Source of the DNA: Robbsia betulipollinis
GTDB taxonomy: Bacteria; Pseudomonadota; Gammaproteobacteria; Burkholderiales; Burkholderiaceae
Direction: 5' to 3'
DNA: 64,000 nucleotides
NCBI RefSeq assembly: GCF_026624755.1
Contig: NZ_JAPMXC010000001.1
Location: forward strand, 2,266,365-2,330,364
Under the pieces are notes generated by a model. It ran no database searches. It was not told the DNA's origin and was given only the letters and a program-made list of their open reading frames with translations. Below, piece by piece: positions 1 to 7,737 of this stretch. Within the stretch, counting starts at the first letter, position 1. The number at the start of each line of letters is the position of its first letter. Position numbers and translations under genes: made by a program.

Positions 1-435
1 GCTTCGGTGCTGCTGGGATTCGACTACGGCGAGAAACGCATCGGCGTGGCGATCGGCAATTCGCTGACCGGTTCGGCCCGCGCGCTCGGCATCGTCGAGA
101 ACCGCGACCGGCAGTATCGCTTCGACGAGATCGGCAAGTTGATCGCCGCCTGGCAGCCGGACACGCTGATCGTCGGTCTGCCGTGTCATCCGGACGGCGC
201 GCCGCACGCGATGACCCAGCTCGCCCGCCGCTTCGGCAACCAGTTGAACGGCCGCTTCGATCTGCCGGTGGTCTGGGTGGACGAGCGTTACTCCTCGGTG
301 GCCGCGCGGGACGGCAATGTCCCGCGTCGTGCGCCCCAGCGAGGCGCGCGGCGGCCCGGGCCCGGTACGGCGATCGACGACGAAGCCGCGCGAATCATTC
401 TGCAACAATATCTGGACGACTATGCACACGCTTGA
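1..435 (+). CDS. ruvX: RuvX/YqgF, putative pre-16S rRNA nuclease / Holliday junction resolvase-like (5' end outside window)
   Basis: RNase H-fold protein of the YqgF family, implicated in maturing the 5' end of 16S rRNA. The frame is open from base 1. A GTG at 7 could start it, but the family usually has a few more residues before the first strand, so the true start is probably outside the window. Visible family motifs are [12 protein letters not shown] (first catalytic Asp), VDERYSS (second acidic site) and [10 protein letters not shown] (third Asp near the C-terminus). The stretch between VDERYSS and IDDEA is rich in Arg, Pro and Gly ([17 protein letters not shown]), which is unusual. The 3' end overlaps pyrR by 14 bases, suggesting translational coupling. 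Confidence 0.9.
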   Translation, partial: ASVLLGFDYGEKRIGVAIGNSLTGSARALGIVENRDRQYRFDEIGKLIAAWQPDTLIVGLPCHPDGAPHAMTQLARRFGNQLNGRFDLPVVWVDERYSSVAARDGNVPRRAPQRGARRPGPGTAIDDEAARIILQQYLDDYAHA

Positions 436-979
436 CGCCGAGGCGCTCTATCGCACGCTTTTCGCGCAACTGGTCGACGCCTACGGGCCGTCGCTTGGCA
501 CGCGCGAGGGCATCGCGGTGGTGGGAATCTATAGTGGCGGTGCCTGGCTGGCCGAACGTCTCGCGTCCGATCTGATGCGTATGCCGGCGGCGGGCGCCGC
601 CGTCGCTCCGGACGATCCCGTGCGCTACGGCGTGGTCAACGTATCGCTGCACCGGGACGATTTCGCCAGCAAGGGCTTGCACGCGCAATCCAGTCCGACG
701 CATCTGCCGTTCGACATCGCCGGCCGCCACATCCTGCTGCTCGACGACGTCGTGCATACGGGACGGACGATTCGCGCGGCCATCAATGAGTTGTACGATT
801 ACGGCCGGCCCGCTTCGGTGGAGCTGGGCGTGCTGGTGGACCGGGGCGCCCGGGAACTGCCGATCGAGGCGCGTTTCGCGGCCACGCGGATCGCGCTGGA
901 GGCGGCGCAGTCCCTGGTCATGACGCGCGACGACGCGGGCGGTTTCGGATTCGACCTGGCGCGCCGCACGGCCGGATAG
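422..979 (+). CDS. pyrR: PyrR bifunctional protein: pyr operon regulator / uracil phosphoribosyltransferase
   Basis: 185 residues, normal for PyrR. In the family it binds UMP/PRPP and either regulates pyr mRNA or converts uracil plus PRPP to UMP. The PRPP-binding signature is clear ([17 protein letters not shown]), as is the upstream [15 protein letters not shown] chose ATG 422 because [14 protein letters not shown] aligns with the usual N-terminus; an in-frame ATG at 317 would add 35 residues of shadow sequence inside ruvX. It is followed after 96 bases by pyrB. I saw no attenuator hairpin in that gap, so a regulatory RNA role is not supported here and the protein may act as an enzyme or in another regulatory mode. 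Confidence 0.92.
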   Translation: MHTLDAEALYRTLFAQLVDAYGPSLGTREGIAVVGIYSGGAWLAERLASDLMRMPAAGAAVAPDDPVRYGVVNVSLHRDDFASKGLHAQSSPTHLPFDIAGRHILLLDDVVHTGRTIRAAINELYDYGRPASVELGVLVDRGARELPIEARFAATRIALEAAQSLVMTRDDAGGFGFDLARRTAG

Positions 980-1075
980 CGTCCGCCATGGCTTCCGCCG
1001 CCGTCCCGGCTTCCGCTTTTTTTCTTCATCGCGCTTCGATGTACCGCACCCGTCACCGTTTCGAGTCCTTCACCC

Positions 1076-2107
1076 ATGAATAATCCCCATGCGGCTTCGC
1101 CCGCCGAGCCCGCCGCCTCGCGCGCGCCGGCCGTGCTGCGCGCATCGGCGCGCGCCGGCAATCCGCAACTCACGCGCAACGGCGAACTCAAGCACCTGCT
1201 GACGATCGAAGGATTGCCGCGCGCCATCGTCACGCACATCCTCGATACCGCCGAACAGTTCGTCGGCGTCACCGAGCGCGAGGTCAAGAAGGTGCCGCTG
1301 CTGCGCGGCAAGTCGGTCTTCAATCTCTTTTTCGAGAATTCGACCCGCACCCGCACGACCTTCGAGATCGCCGCGAAACGCCTGTCGGCGGACGTGCTGA
1401 ACCTGAACATCAACGCGTCGTCCACCAGCAAGGGCGAATCCCTGCTCGACACGATCAACAACCTCTCGGCAATGCATGCCGACATGTTCGTGGTTCGTCA
1501 TGCCGAGAGCGGCGCGCCGTTTTTGATCGCCAAACACTGTGCGCCGCACGTCCACGTGATCAATGCCGGCGACGGGCGTCATGCCCATCCGACGCAGGGC
1601 CTGCTCGACATGTACACGATCCGCCACTACAAGCGCGATTTCACCGGCCTGACGGTCGCCATCGTCGGCGACATCCTGCATTCGCGGGTGGCGCGTTCGG
1701 ACATTCACGCGCTGACCACGCTGGGCGTGCCGGAAGTACGGGCCGTCGGGCCGCGCACCTTGCTGCCGGCGGGCCTCGAACAACTCGGCGTGCGGGTGTT
1801 CCACGATATCGACGCGGGCTTGCGCGGCGCGGACGTGATCATCATGCTGCGTCTGCAGAACGAGCGGATGAGCGGCGCGCTGCTGCCCTCGGCGCAGGAA
1901 TATTTCAAGCGCTGGGGCCTGACCCCGGAGCGGCTGGCATTGGCCCGGCCGGATGCGATCGTCATGCACCCGGGCCCAATGAACCGGGGCGTCGAGATCG
2001 ATTCGCGCGTGGCCGACGGCCCGCAGTCGGTGATCCTCGACCAGGTGACGTTCGGTATCGCGGTGCGCATGGCGGTCATGGGCATCGTCGCGGGCAATCA
2101 TGACTAA
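1076..2107 (+). CDS. pyrB: Aspartate carbamoyltransferase catalytic chain
   Basis: 343 residues. It condenses carbamoyl phosphate with aspartate, the committed step of pyrimidine synthesis. Carbamoyl-phosphate motif [12 protein letters not shown], then HPTQGLLD and the aspartate loop HPGPMNRG are all intact. The N-terminus has about 35 extra residues rich in Ala/Pro/Arg before the conserved core. This matches the extended PyrB of Pseudomonas-type ATCases, where the extension takes part in nucleotide regulation and PyrB assembles with an inactive PyrC'. The downstream gene fits that pattern. No pyrI-like regulatory chain is adjacent. Confidence 0.96.
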   Translation: MNNPHAASPAEPAASRAPAVLRASARAGNPQLTRNGELKHLLTIEGLPRAIVTHILDTAEQFVGVTEREVKKVPLLRGKSVFNLFFENSTRTRTTFEIAAKRLSADVLNLNINASSTSKGESLLDTINNLSAMHADMFVVRHAESGAPFLIAKHCAPHVHVINAGDGRHAHPTQGLLDMYTIRHYKRDFTGLTVAIVGDILHSRVARSDIHALTTLGVPEVRAVGPRTLLPAGLEQLGVRVFHDIDAGLRGADVIIMLRLQNERMSGALLPSAQEYFKRWGLTPERLALARPDAIVMHPGPMNRGVEIDSRVADGPQSVILDQVTFGIAVRMAVMGIVAGNHD

Positions 2108-2129
2108 AGAGCACGGAAACACACGCGCA

Positions 2130-3584
2130 ATGAAGATCCATATCAAGGGTGGCACCGTGCTCGATACGGTCGCGCACACCGAAAGCCGGCAGGACGTGTT
2201 CATCGCCGACGGGCGCATCGTCGCGCTGGCCGACCCATCCGGCAACGAACCCGGTGTCACCGAAGCGCCGCCCGGGTTCGCGGGCGACGATGTCACCATC
2301 GTCGACGCCAGCGGCAGGATCGTCATGCCCGGTCTGGTCGATCTGTCCGCGCGATTGCGCGAGCCCGGCTACGAGCACCGCGCGACGCTCGAATCGGAGA
2401 TGGCCGCCGCGGCCGCTGGCGGCGTCACCAGCCTGGTCTGCCCGCCCGACACCGATCCGCCGCTCGACGAACCGGGCCTGGTCGAAATGCTGAAGTTCCG
2501 CGCGCGCGGCCTGAACGGCGTGCGGGTCTATCCGCTGGGCGCGCTGACCACCCGCCTCGAGGGCGCGGCGATCACCGAGATGGCCGAGCTGACCGAGTCG
2601 GGCTGTATCGGCTTTTCGCAGGCGAACGCGCCGCTGCGCGACATCAAGGTGCTGCTGCGCGCCTTGCAGTATGCGACGACGTACGGCTATGGCGTCTGGC
2701 TGCGGCCGCAGGAGGCATCGCTCGCGGCCGGCGGCGTGGCCGCGAGCGGCGCGTTCGCCTCGCGGCTGGGCCTTTCCGGCGTGCCGGTGACGGCCGAGAC
2801 GATCGCCCTGCACACCATTTTCGAACTGGTTCGCGCCACCGGCGCGCGGGTGCATCTCTGCCATCTGTCGTCGGCCGCCGGTATCGCGCTGGTGCGCGCG
2901 GCGAAGGCCGAGGGGCTGAAGGTAAGCTGCGACGTGACGATCCATCACGTTCATCTGGTCGATCTCGATATCGGCTATTTCGACGCGCAATATCGCTTCG
3001 ATCCGCCGCTGCGCGGCACGCGCGACCGCGAGGCGATCCACGCCGGCCTGCGCGACGGCACGATCGATGCGATCTGCTCGGATCACACCCCGCTCGACGA
3101 CGACGAAAAGCTCATGCCGTTCGGCGAGGCGAGCCCGGGCGCCAGCGGGCTGGAACTGCTGCTTTCGCTGAGCGTCAAGTGGGCACAGGAGCAGGGCATA
3201 CCGCTGGCGCACGCGCTGTCGCGGGTGACATCGTCTCCGGCGGCGCTCGCGGGGCTGCCGGCGGGCCGGCTGGCGCCCGGTGCGGCCGCGGATCTCTGCC
3301 TGTTCGATCCGGCGGGCTTCTGGCAGGTCGTGCCTGACGCCTTCGTCAGCCAGGGACACAACACGCCCTTCGCCGGGTTCGAACTGCCGGCGCCTGTGCT
3401 GGCGACGATGGTCGCGGGCCGCTGGGTGTACGAGCGTGCGGGGCACGAGAGCCCGGGGCACGAGAGCCCGGGGCACGAAAGCCCGGGGCACGAGAGCCCG
3501 GGGCACGAAAGCCCGGGGCACGAAAGCCCGGGGCACGAAAGCCCGGGGCACGAGAGCCCGATGCCGCCGGCCCTGTCCCAGTGA
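2130..3584 (+). CDS. pyrC': PyrC' (PyrX), dihydroorotase-like ATCase partner, probably inactive
   Basis: Amidohydrolase-fold protein of 484 residues. Active dihydroorotases carry a zinc-binding HxH in GxxDxHxHxREPG. Here the same place reads LVDLSARLREPG, so both histidines are missing. This is the hallmark of PyrC' of pseudomonads and burkholderias, which holds the ATCase complex together without catalysis. I chose ATG 2130 (MKIHIKGG); ATG 2100, which overlaps the pyrB stop, would add ten residues. The C-terminus is extended by eight exact GHESP units encoded by 15-bp repeats (3441-3560) before a short tail. The stop overlaps the next GTG. Confidence 0.9.
   Translation: MKIHIKGGTVLDTVAHTESRQDVFIADGRIVALADPSGNEPGVTEAPPGFAGDDVTIVDASGRIVMPGLVDLSARLREPGYEHRATLESEMAAAAAGGVTSLVCPPDTDPPLDEPGLVEMLKFRARGLNGVRVYPLGALTTRLEGAAITEMAELTESGCIGFSQANAPLRDIKVLLRALQYATTYGYGVWLRPQEASLAAGGVAASGAFASRLGLSGVPVTAETIALHTIFELVRATGARVHLCHLSSAAGIALVRAAKAEGLKVSCDVTIHHVHLVDLDIGYFDAQYRFDPPLRGTRDREAIHAGLRDGTIDAICSDHTPLDDDEKLMPFGEASPGASGLELLLSLSVKWAQEQGIPLAHALSRVTSSPAALAGLPAGRLAPGAAADLCLFDPAGFWQVVPDAFVSQGHNTPFAGFELPAPVLATMVAGRWVYERAGHESPGHESPGHESPGHESPGHESPGHESPGHESPGHESPMPPALSQ
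3441..3560 (+). repeat. Eight tandem 15-bp repeats inside the 3' end of pyrC'
   Basis: Unit gggcacgaRagcccg, eight in-frame copies, encoding GHESP each time. The only variation is a silent-looking A/G at one position (gag/gaa). The array lies after the last conserved amidohydrolase strand, so it adds a hydrophilic tail. Such perfect repeats usually vary in copy number between strains. Confidence 0.97.
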
Positions 3585-4366
3585 ACGCCGCCATGCAGGC
3601 GCACCCACTGGCGCCGCCCGCGCGGTTCGCCCGGGCGCGTCTGGTCCTGCACCTGCTGCGCGGCATGCTGGTGCTGCGCACCGTGTACCGCCGCGCCGAC
3701 GCGGCCGGTCGGCAGGCCCATGTGCGGGCCTGGTCGCAGCGTCTGCTCGCGTTGTGCGGCGTGACGCTGCGGGTGCACGCACAGGGCGAGGTGCTCGCCG
3801 CGGGCGCGCTGGTGGTGTCGAACCATGTTTCCTGGCTCGATATCCAGGTCATCGATGCCTGGCGTCCGACACCGTTCGTCGCGAAGGCGGAGATCGAGGG
3901 CTGGCCGTTGATCGGCTGGCTGGTGAAATCGGCGGGCACCGTCTTTATCCGGCGCGAACGCCGCGGCGATGCGAAACGGGTGGTCGAGCAACTGGCCGGC
4001 GTGCTCGCCGCCGACGGCCTGATCTGCGTGTTCGCCGAGGGGACGACCAGCGACGGGCGCAGCGTCGCGCCGTTCCATGCGAACCTGATGCAGGCGGCGG
4101 TCACTGCCGGGGTGCCGGTGCAGCCGCTGTGCGTGATGTATGAGGACGCGCGCGGACATCAGTCGCTCGCGCCGGCCTTCGTCGGCGACATGACGTTCGG
4201 CGAATCGGTGCGACGGGTACTGACGGGCGCCCCGCTGATCGCGCATCTCCATGTCGGCGTGCCACTGCGCGACCTGCCGGACCGGCGCGCCGCCGCCGTC
4301 GCCGCGCATGCGGCGGTGGCCGCGGCCCTGGCGGAATTGCAGGCGGGCGTGCGCCCGGCGCGCTAG
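3581..4366 (+). CDS. plsC: 1-acyl-sn-glycerol-3-phosphate acyltransferase
   Basis: 261 residues. PlsC-type enzymes acylate lysophosphatidic acid to phosphatidic acid at the inner membrane. The HX4D catalytic box (SNHVSWLD), the FIRRERRGDA block and the substrate block FAEGTTSDG are present in order. The GTG at 3581 overlaps the pyrC' stop; ATG 3593 is an alternative start four codons on. The first hydrophobic stretch (about residues 20-35) probably anchors it in the membrane. It sits between pyrC' and apaH as in other Burkholderiaceae. Confidence 0.92.
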   Translation: MNAAMQAHPLAPPARFARARLVLHLLRGMLVLRTVYRRADAAGRQAHVRAWSQRLLALCGVTLRVHAQGEVLAAGALVVSNHVSWLDIQVIDAWRPTPFVAKAEIEGWPLIGWLVKSAGTVFIRRERRGDAKRVVEQLAGVLAADGLICVFAEGTTSDGRSVAPFHANLMQAAVTAGVPVQPLCVMYEDARGHQSLAPAFVGDMTFGESVRRVLTGAPLIAHLHVGVPLRDLPDRRAAAVAAHAAVAAALAELQAGVRPAR

Positions 4367-4442
4367 GGGGCGTTGCGCATCATCCCGCCTGCCGGCCCGT
4401 TGATGACGGCCGCCTTGGGCTGACAGGGTAAGCAGCCTGCTT

Positions 4443-5357
4443 TCAGGGGGATCTGTGGGAGAGGGCGACCGGCGCAGGTACCGGCCGTTTCGCGCAGGGG
4501 ACCTGAAAAAGTTCGCGCGTGCCGGGGTCGGGGGTGAGGCGGATCGCGCTGAGTGCGTTGCCCCAGACGCAGCCGCTGTCGAGGCCATGCAGCCGGTCGC
4601 GGCGTATCAGGCCGAGAGCGGCCCAGTGGCCGAAAACCACGGTGACGTCCGCCGTGCGCCGGCCGGGCACGTCGAACCAGGGCATGAAGCCCGGCAATGC
4701 CGAATCCAGCCCGCCGTTCGCTTTCCACTCCATGACGCCGTCGGCGTTGCAAAAGCGCAGCCGGGTCAACGCGTTGGCGATGACCCGCAGCCGCGTGTCG
4801 CCGGTCAAATCCGCCTGCCATGCGGTGCCGTCGCCCCCGAACAGGCGGGCGACGAAGGCGCGCCAGTCGTCGCTGCGCAGGCCGCTCTCGACTTCCCGCG
4901 CGCGCGCCAGCGTTTCATCGACGTCCCACTGCGGCAACACCCCGGCATGGACCATCAGCATGCCGTCGGCGAAATGCGCGAGCGGCCGGTGCCGCACCCA
5001 GTCCAGCAGTGCCTCGGCGTCGGGGGCCTCGAGGATGTCGCTCAGCGTGTCGTTTTTCTTCAGCGCGCGCGCGCCCGCGGCAACGCCCAGCAGATGCAGG
5101 TCGTGATTGCCCAGCACGGCGGTGACGCGTTCGCCGAGTCCGATCAGGCGGCGCAGGGTTCCCAGCGAATCCGGACCGCGGTTGACCAGGTCGCCGGCGA
5201 ACCAGAGCGGAGCCGGCGCGCGGCCCTGCCCATCCGATGCCGGCACGTCGCGGTCGATTTTTTCGAGCAGCCGGTCCAGCGCGTCGCGGCACCCCTGCAG
5301 GTCGCCGATGGCGACCGGCGACGACGCGGCATCGGATAAAGGCGAAATGGGGCTCAT
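4443..5357 (-). CDS. apaH: Symmetrical bis(5'-nucleosyl)-tetraphosphatase
   Basis: 304 residues. ApaH hydrolyses Ap4A to two ADP. Metallophosphatase motifs in order: AIGDLQGCRDAL, FAGDLVNRGPDSL, LGNHDLHLLG and later HAGVLPQW. I chose the ATG at 5357 because MSPISPLSDAASSPVAIGDLQG puts the first motif at the usual distance; an upstream ATG at 5471 would add 38 residues unlike the family. It is convergent with plsC. In Burkholderia, apaH marks the left edge of the O-antigen locus; here a cellulose operon lies between the two. Confidence 0.94.
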   Translation of the reverse strand: MSPISPLSDAASSPVAIGDLQGCRDALDRLLEKIDRDVPASDGQGRAPAPLWFAGDLVNRGPDSLGTLRRLIGLGERVTAVLGNHDLHLLGVAAGARALKKNDTLSDILEAPDAEALLDWVRHRPLAHFADGMLMVHAGVLPQWDVDETLARAREVESGLRSDDWRAFVARLFGGDGTAWQADLTGDTRLRVIANALTRLRFCNADGVMEWKANGGLDSALPGFMPWFDVPGRRTADVTVVFGHWAALGLIRRDRLHGLDSGCVWGNALSAIRLTPDPGTRELFQVPCAKRPVPAPVALSHRSP

Positions 5358-5739
5358 CTGGCGGTGGTTCCGAAGAAGAAGGTTGCTGTCCCATTGTGCC
5401 GCAAATCCCGCCGCGACGGTCCCGCCCGGTGGGCCGCGGACAATTGCCGTCGGCACGCGCCTGCGTGCCACAGTCGGGACGGATATGCGCGGCCCATCCG
5501 GGTATTTTTCTCAAAATTACCGTTTTCGCGTTGTATCGTCGCACTATTTACATTGTCTCAATCCCGCTAAAATCAAGACCGGAGGGACATATGGATGCGC
5601 TATGATGGGCGCGCCTTCGCCCTGCTGTGTGCGTTACCGTACAATCGCGGGCGCTTCCGGCTTACACCACGGCGTACTACATCCTCTCGTCGCGCCCGGC
5701 AGGCGGGCCGCGCCGACAAGAAACAGGGGGCAGGGATCT
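5358..5739. other. Intergenic region between divergent apaH and bcsD
   Basis: 382 bases between divergent genes, so it should hold both promoters. It contains a candidate promoter (5547-5573), then an unusually strong ribosome-binding sequence ggaggga (5581-5587) before a five-codon mini-ORF ATG-GAT-GCG-CTA-TGA (5591-5605). An ATG at 5602 overlaps the mini-ORF stop and is in frame with bcsD, which would lengthen BcsD by 46 residues. No other gene is visible. Confidence 0.6.
5547..5573 (+). promoter_or_regulatory. Candidate sigma-70-type promoter of the cellulose operon
   Basis: TTTACA (5547-5552) and TAAAAT (5568-5573) separated by 15 bases, shorter than the preferred 17. The area is locally AT-rich, and the mini-ORF with a strong ribosome-binding sequence follows within 20 bases. 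Only a visual match. Confidence 0.35.
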
Positions 5740-6201
5740 ATGGTCGATCAGCAAGCGATGATGCTCGGGTATTACGAAGAACATCAATGTTCGAAGCAAT
5801 GGCGTGGGTTCCTGCTCGCGCTCGCCGAGGAATTCGAAGAGCAGCTGGGCGCGTCGGAGTTGCGCGGGCTGATGACGCGGATCGGCGAGCGTTTCGCGCG
5901 TGCCACGGCCTTGCCGCCCTGCGAAACGCTGGAACAACTGACCGAGGCCATCAACGAGACCTGGGTGCTGCTCGACTGGGGCTGGGTGACGATCGAGGAC
6001 GACGCCGATTACCTCGCGATCCGTCATGCCTGCGCTCCGCTGCGCGCGGCATTCGGCAAGGGCGGCGCGGGCTGGGCACCGGCGTTTCTCGAGGGCGTCT
6101 ACCAGCACTGGTTCAGCGTGCTGGGGATCGACCCGGTGCTGCGCGTGCGCGAAGCGCCGGGCGTGGACGACGGCGTGCTCGAGTTCCGTCTGGGACGCTG
6201 A
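5740..6201 (+). CDS. bcsD: Cellulose synthase accessory subunit BcsD
   Basis: 153 residues, the normal BcsD length. In Komagataeibacter, BcsD forms octameric rings in the periplasm or between terminal complexes and helps order glucan chains. The sequence has the family pattern MLGYYEEHQCSKQWRGFL near the N-terminus and FLEGVYQHWF in the second half. I chose ATG 5740, preceded by gggggcaggg. An in-frame ATG at 5602 would add 46 residues that resemble no BcsD. It is the first gene of the bcs operon and lies 40 bases before bcsP. Confidence 0.88.
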   Translation: MVDQQAMMLGYYEEHQCSKQWRGFLLALAEEFEEQLGASELRGLMTRIGERFARATALPPCETLEQLTEAINETWVLLDWGWVTIEDDADYLAIRHACAPLRAAFGKGGAGWAPAFLEGVYQHWFSVLGIDPVLRVREAPGVDDGVLEFRLGR

Positions 6202-6241
6202 GCGTCGGCACCGGACGGCCAATCAAACAAGGAGCCGCTGC

Positions 6242-6967
6242 ATGACCACATCCGAGGATGTATCCAACCTGTTTCGCAAGTTTGGCGGCCAGCCCGAGCA
6301 GTATCAGGAATTGTCGCGCGACGCCCAGGCGGAGGAATCGAAGGCCCGCTGGCCATTGCTGGCATCGCTGCGGCTGGCCGAGCACGCGGTCGCGCCGTCG
6401 GTGCGCGACGGGCGGCAGCCGGTCGAGGGCGCGCCGGTGCCCAATCTCCGGGGACGCGAGCGCGCCGCGGGCGTTTCGCCGTTCGCGCCCGTGCCCGAAG
6501 TCACGCTCGAGGCGGTGCGCGCGGCAGCCCACGAAGCCTCGCTCGGCGAGGAGGGGGCTCCGCACGGCAGCGTCGGACGTACACTGTTCTCCAAAACCGC
6601 GGGTGCGGGCCGCGCGTCGTCGCCGTTGGCCGCCATGGCGGCCGGATCGCGTTTGCCCGGCGTCACGGCGGCGCAAAGCGCACCGGCCGATCGCGGCGCG
6701 CGGGCCCTGGCGCAACTGGCCGGCGCGGCGGATGCCGCCGGCGCGGCCAGCATCGCGGGCGCCCGCGATGCGCGGTCCATGGCCGCACCCGGCGCCGCGC
6801 CGGCATCCGCCTTGTCGCGCGCGCGGCGTGGGGACGCCGCGCCGGCCGGCCCGCGTCCCCTGTCCGCCGTATTCGCCAAACTTGCCGGGGAGCCACCTGC
6901 GGCGGACCCGGCACCCGGCCTCAATCCACAGAAAACCTCCCTGTTCGCCAGGTTGAGCCGTCTGTGA
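6242..6967 (+). CDS. bcsP: Cellulose biosynthesis protein BcsP (BcsR-like N-terminus)
   Basis: 241 residues. The first 50 residues carry the BcsR/BcsP pattern (VSNLFRKFGGQPEQYQELSR, then RWPLLASL). The rest is a long Ala/Pro/Arg/Gly-rich, probably disordered segment ending in a short conserved-looking tail, KTSLFARLSRL. BcsP is the proline-rich protein of betaproteobacterial bcs operons. BcsR in enterobacteria helps load BcsQ and BcsA. The gene overlaps bcsQ by 4 bases, as expected if its product works with BcsQ. The exact function is inferred from context. Confidence 0.75.
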   Translation: MTTSEDVSNLFRKFGGQPEQYQELSRDAQAEESKARWPLLASLRLAEHAVAPSVRDGRQPVEGAPVPNLRGRERAAGVSPFAPVPEVTLEAVRAAAHEASLGEEGAPHGSVGRTLFSKTAGAGRASSPLAAMAAGSRLPGVTAAQSAPADRGARALAQLAGAADAAGAASIAGARDARSMAAPGAAPASALSRARRGDAAPAGPRPLSAVFAKLAGEPPAADPAPGLNPQKTSLFARLSRL

Positions 6968-7737
6968 AAATTGTCGCGGTGGTTTCTGCAAAAGGCGGCG
7001 TCGGCAAGACCACCCTGGCCGCCAACTTCGCCGCTGCGCTGGCGCTGGGAGGGCGCCGCGTCGTCACCGTGGATCTCGACCCGCAGAATGCGCTGCGGCT
7101 GCATTTCGGGATGGCGCCGGAACGCATCGGCGGACTCGCCCGCGCGACATTGAGCGGCGAACCCTGGCAGACGGCGCTGTACATGGGCGTCGGCGACGTC
7201 GGCGTGCTGCCGTATGGCAATCTGAACGAGGGCGACCGCCGCCTTTTCGAGCAGGAAATCGACGCCCGGCCTCACTGGCTGCGCGACCATCTGGCGACGC
7301 TCGGACTCGGGGCGCGCGACATCGTCGTCATCGATACGCCGCCGGGCCCGTCGGTGTATCTGCGCCAGGCCTTGTCGACCGCGCAGTTCGCCCTCGCGGT
7401 GGTGCTCGCCGACGCCGCCTCGTGCGCGACGATCCCGCTGATGGAAAACCTGCTGGGCGCCTATTGCGCGGACCGCGCCGATTTCGTCGGCGTGTCCTAT
7501 GTGATCAATCAGGTCGACTCGTCGCGTCTGCTGGGCCGCGACGTCGTGAAGGTGCTGCGTGCAACGCTCGGCAAACGCCTCTTTCCCGGCGTCGTTCATC
7601 TCGATCAGGCGGTGAGCGAGGCACTGGCCTACGACACGACGGCATTGCATTACGACGCCGCGAGCCAGGCGACGCAGGATTTCAAGGCCTGTGCCCAATG
7701 GGTCGCGGCCGCGCTCGACCGGGGCACCGTCGCATGA
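6964..7737 (+). CDS. bcsQ: Cellulose biosynthesis ParA/MinD-like ATPase BcsQ
   Basis: 257 residues with a GTG start that overlaps the bcsP stop. Deviant Walker A SAKGGVGKTTLAANFA at the N-terminus, VDLDPQNALRLHFG after it, and Walker B-like VVIDTPPGPSVYLRQAL mid-protein. BcsQ (YhjQ) places or activates the cellulose synthase complex at the pole or inner membrane. The stop overlaps bcsA (ATGA), so the two are probably translationally coupled. Confidence 0.9.
   Translation: MKIVAVVSAKGGVGKTTLAANFAAALALGGRRVVTVDLDPQNALRLHFGMAPERIGGLARATLSGEPWQTALYMGVGDVGVLPYGNLNEGDRRLFEQEIDARPHWLRDHLATLGLGARDIVVIDTPPGPSVYLRQALSTAQFALAVVLADAASCATIPLMENLLGAYCADRADFVGVSYVINQVDSSRLLGRDVVKVLRATLGKRLFPGVVHLDQAVSEALAYDTTALHYDAASQATQDFKACAQWVAAALDRGTVA

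Noticed and set aside
980-1075. PyrR-type attenuator between pyrR and pyrB
   Set aside because: There is a T-run at about 1018-1024, but the preceding gcttccg blocks are direct, not inverted, repeats, so no terminator stem forms.
3441-3560. Possible CRISPR-like array
   Set aside because: Units are contiguous 15-mers without spacers and lie in frame inside a gene.
2076-3782. 568-codon minus-strand frame opposite pyrC'
   Set aside because: Shadow of pyrC'; it merely mirrors the 15-bp repeats.
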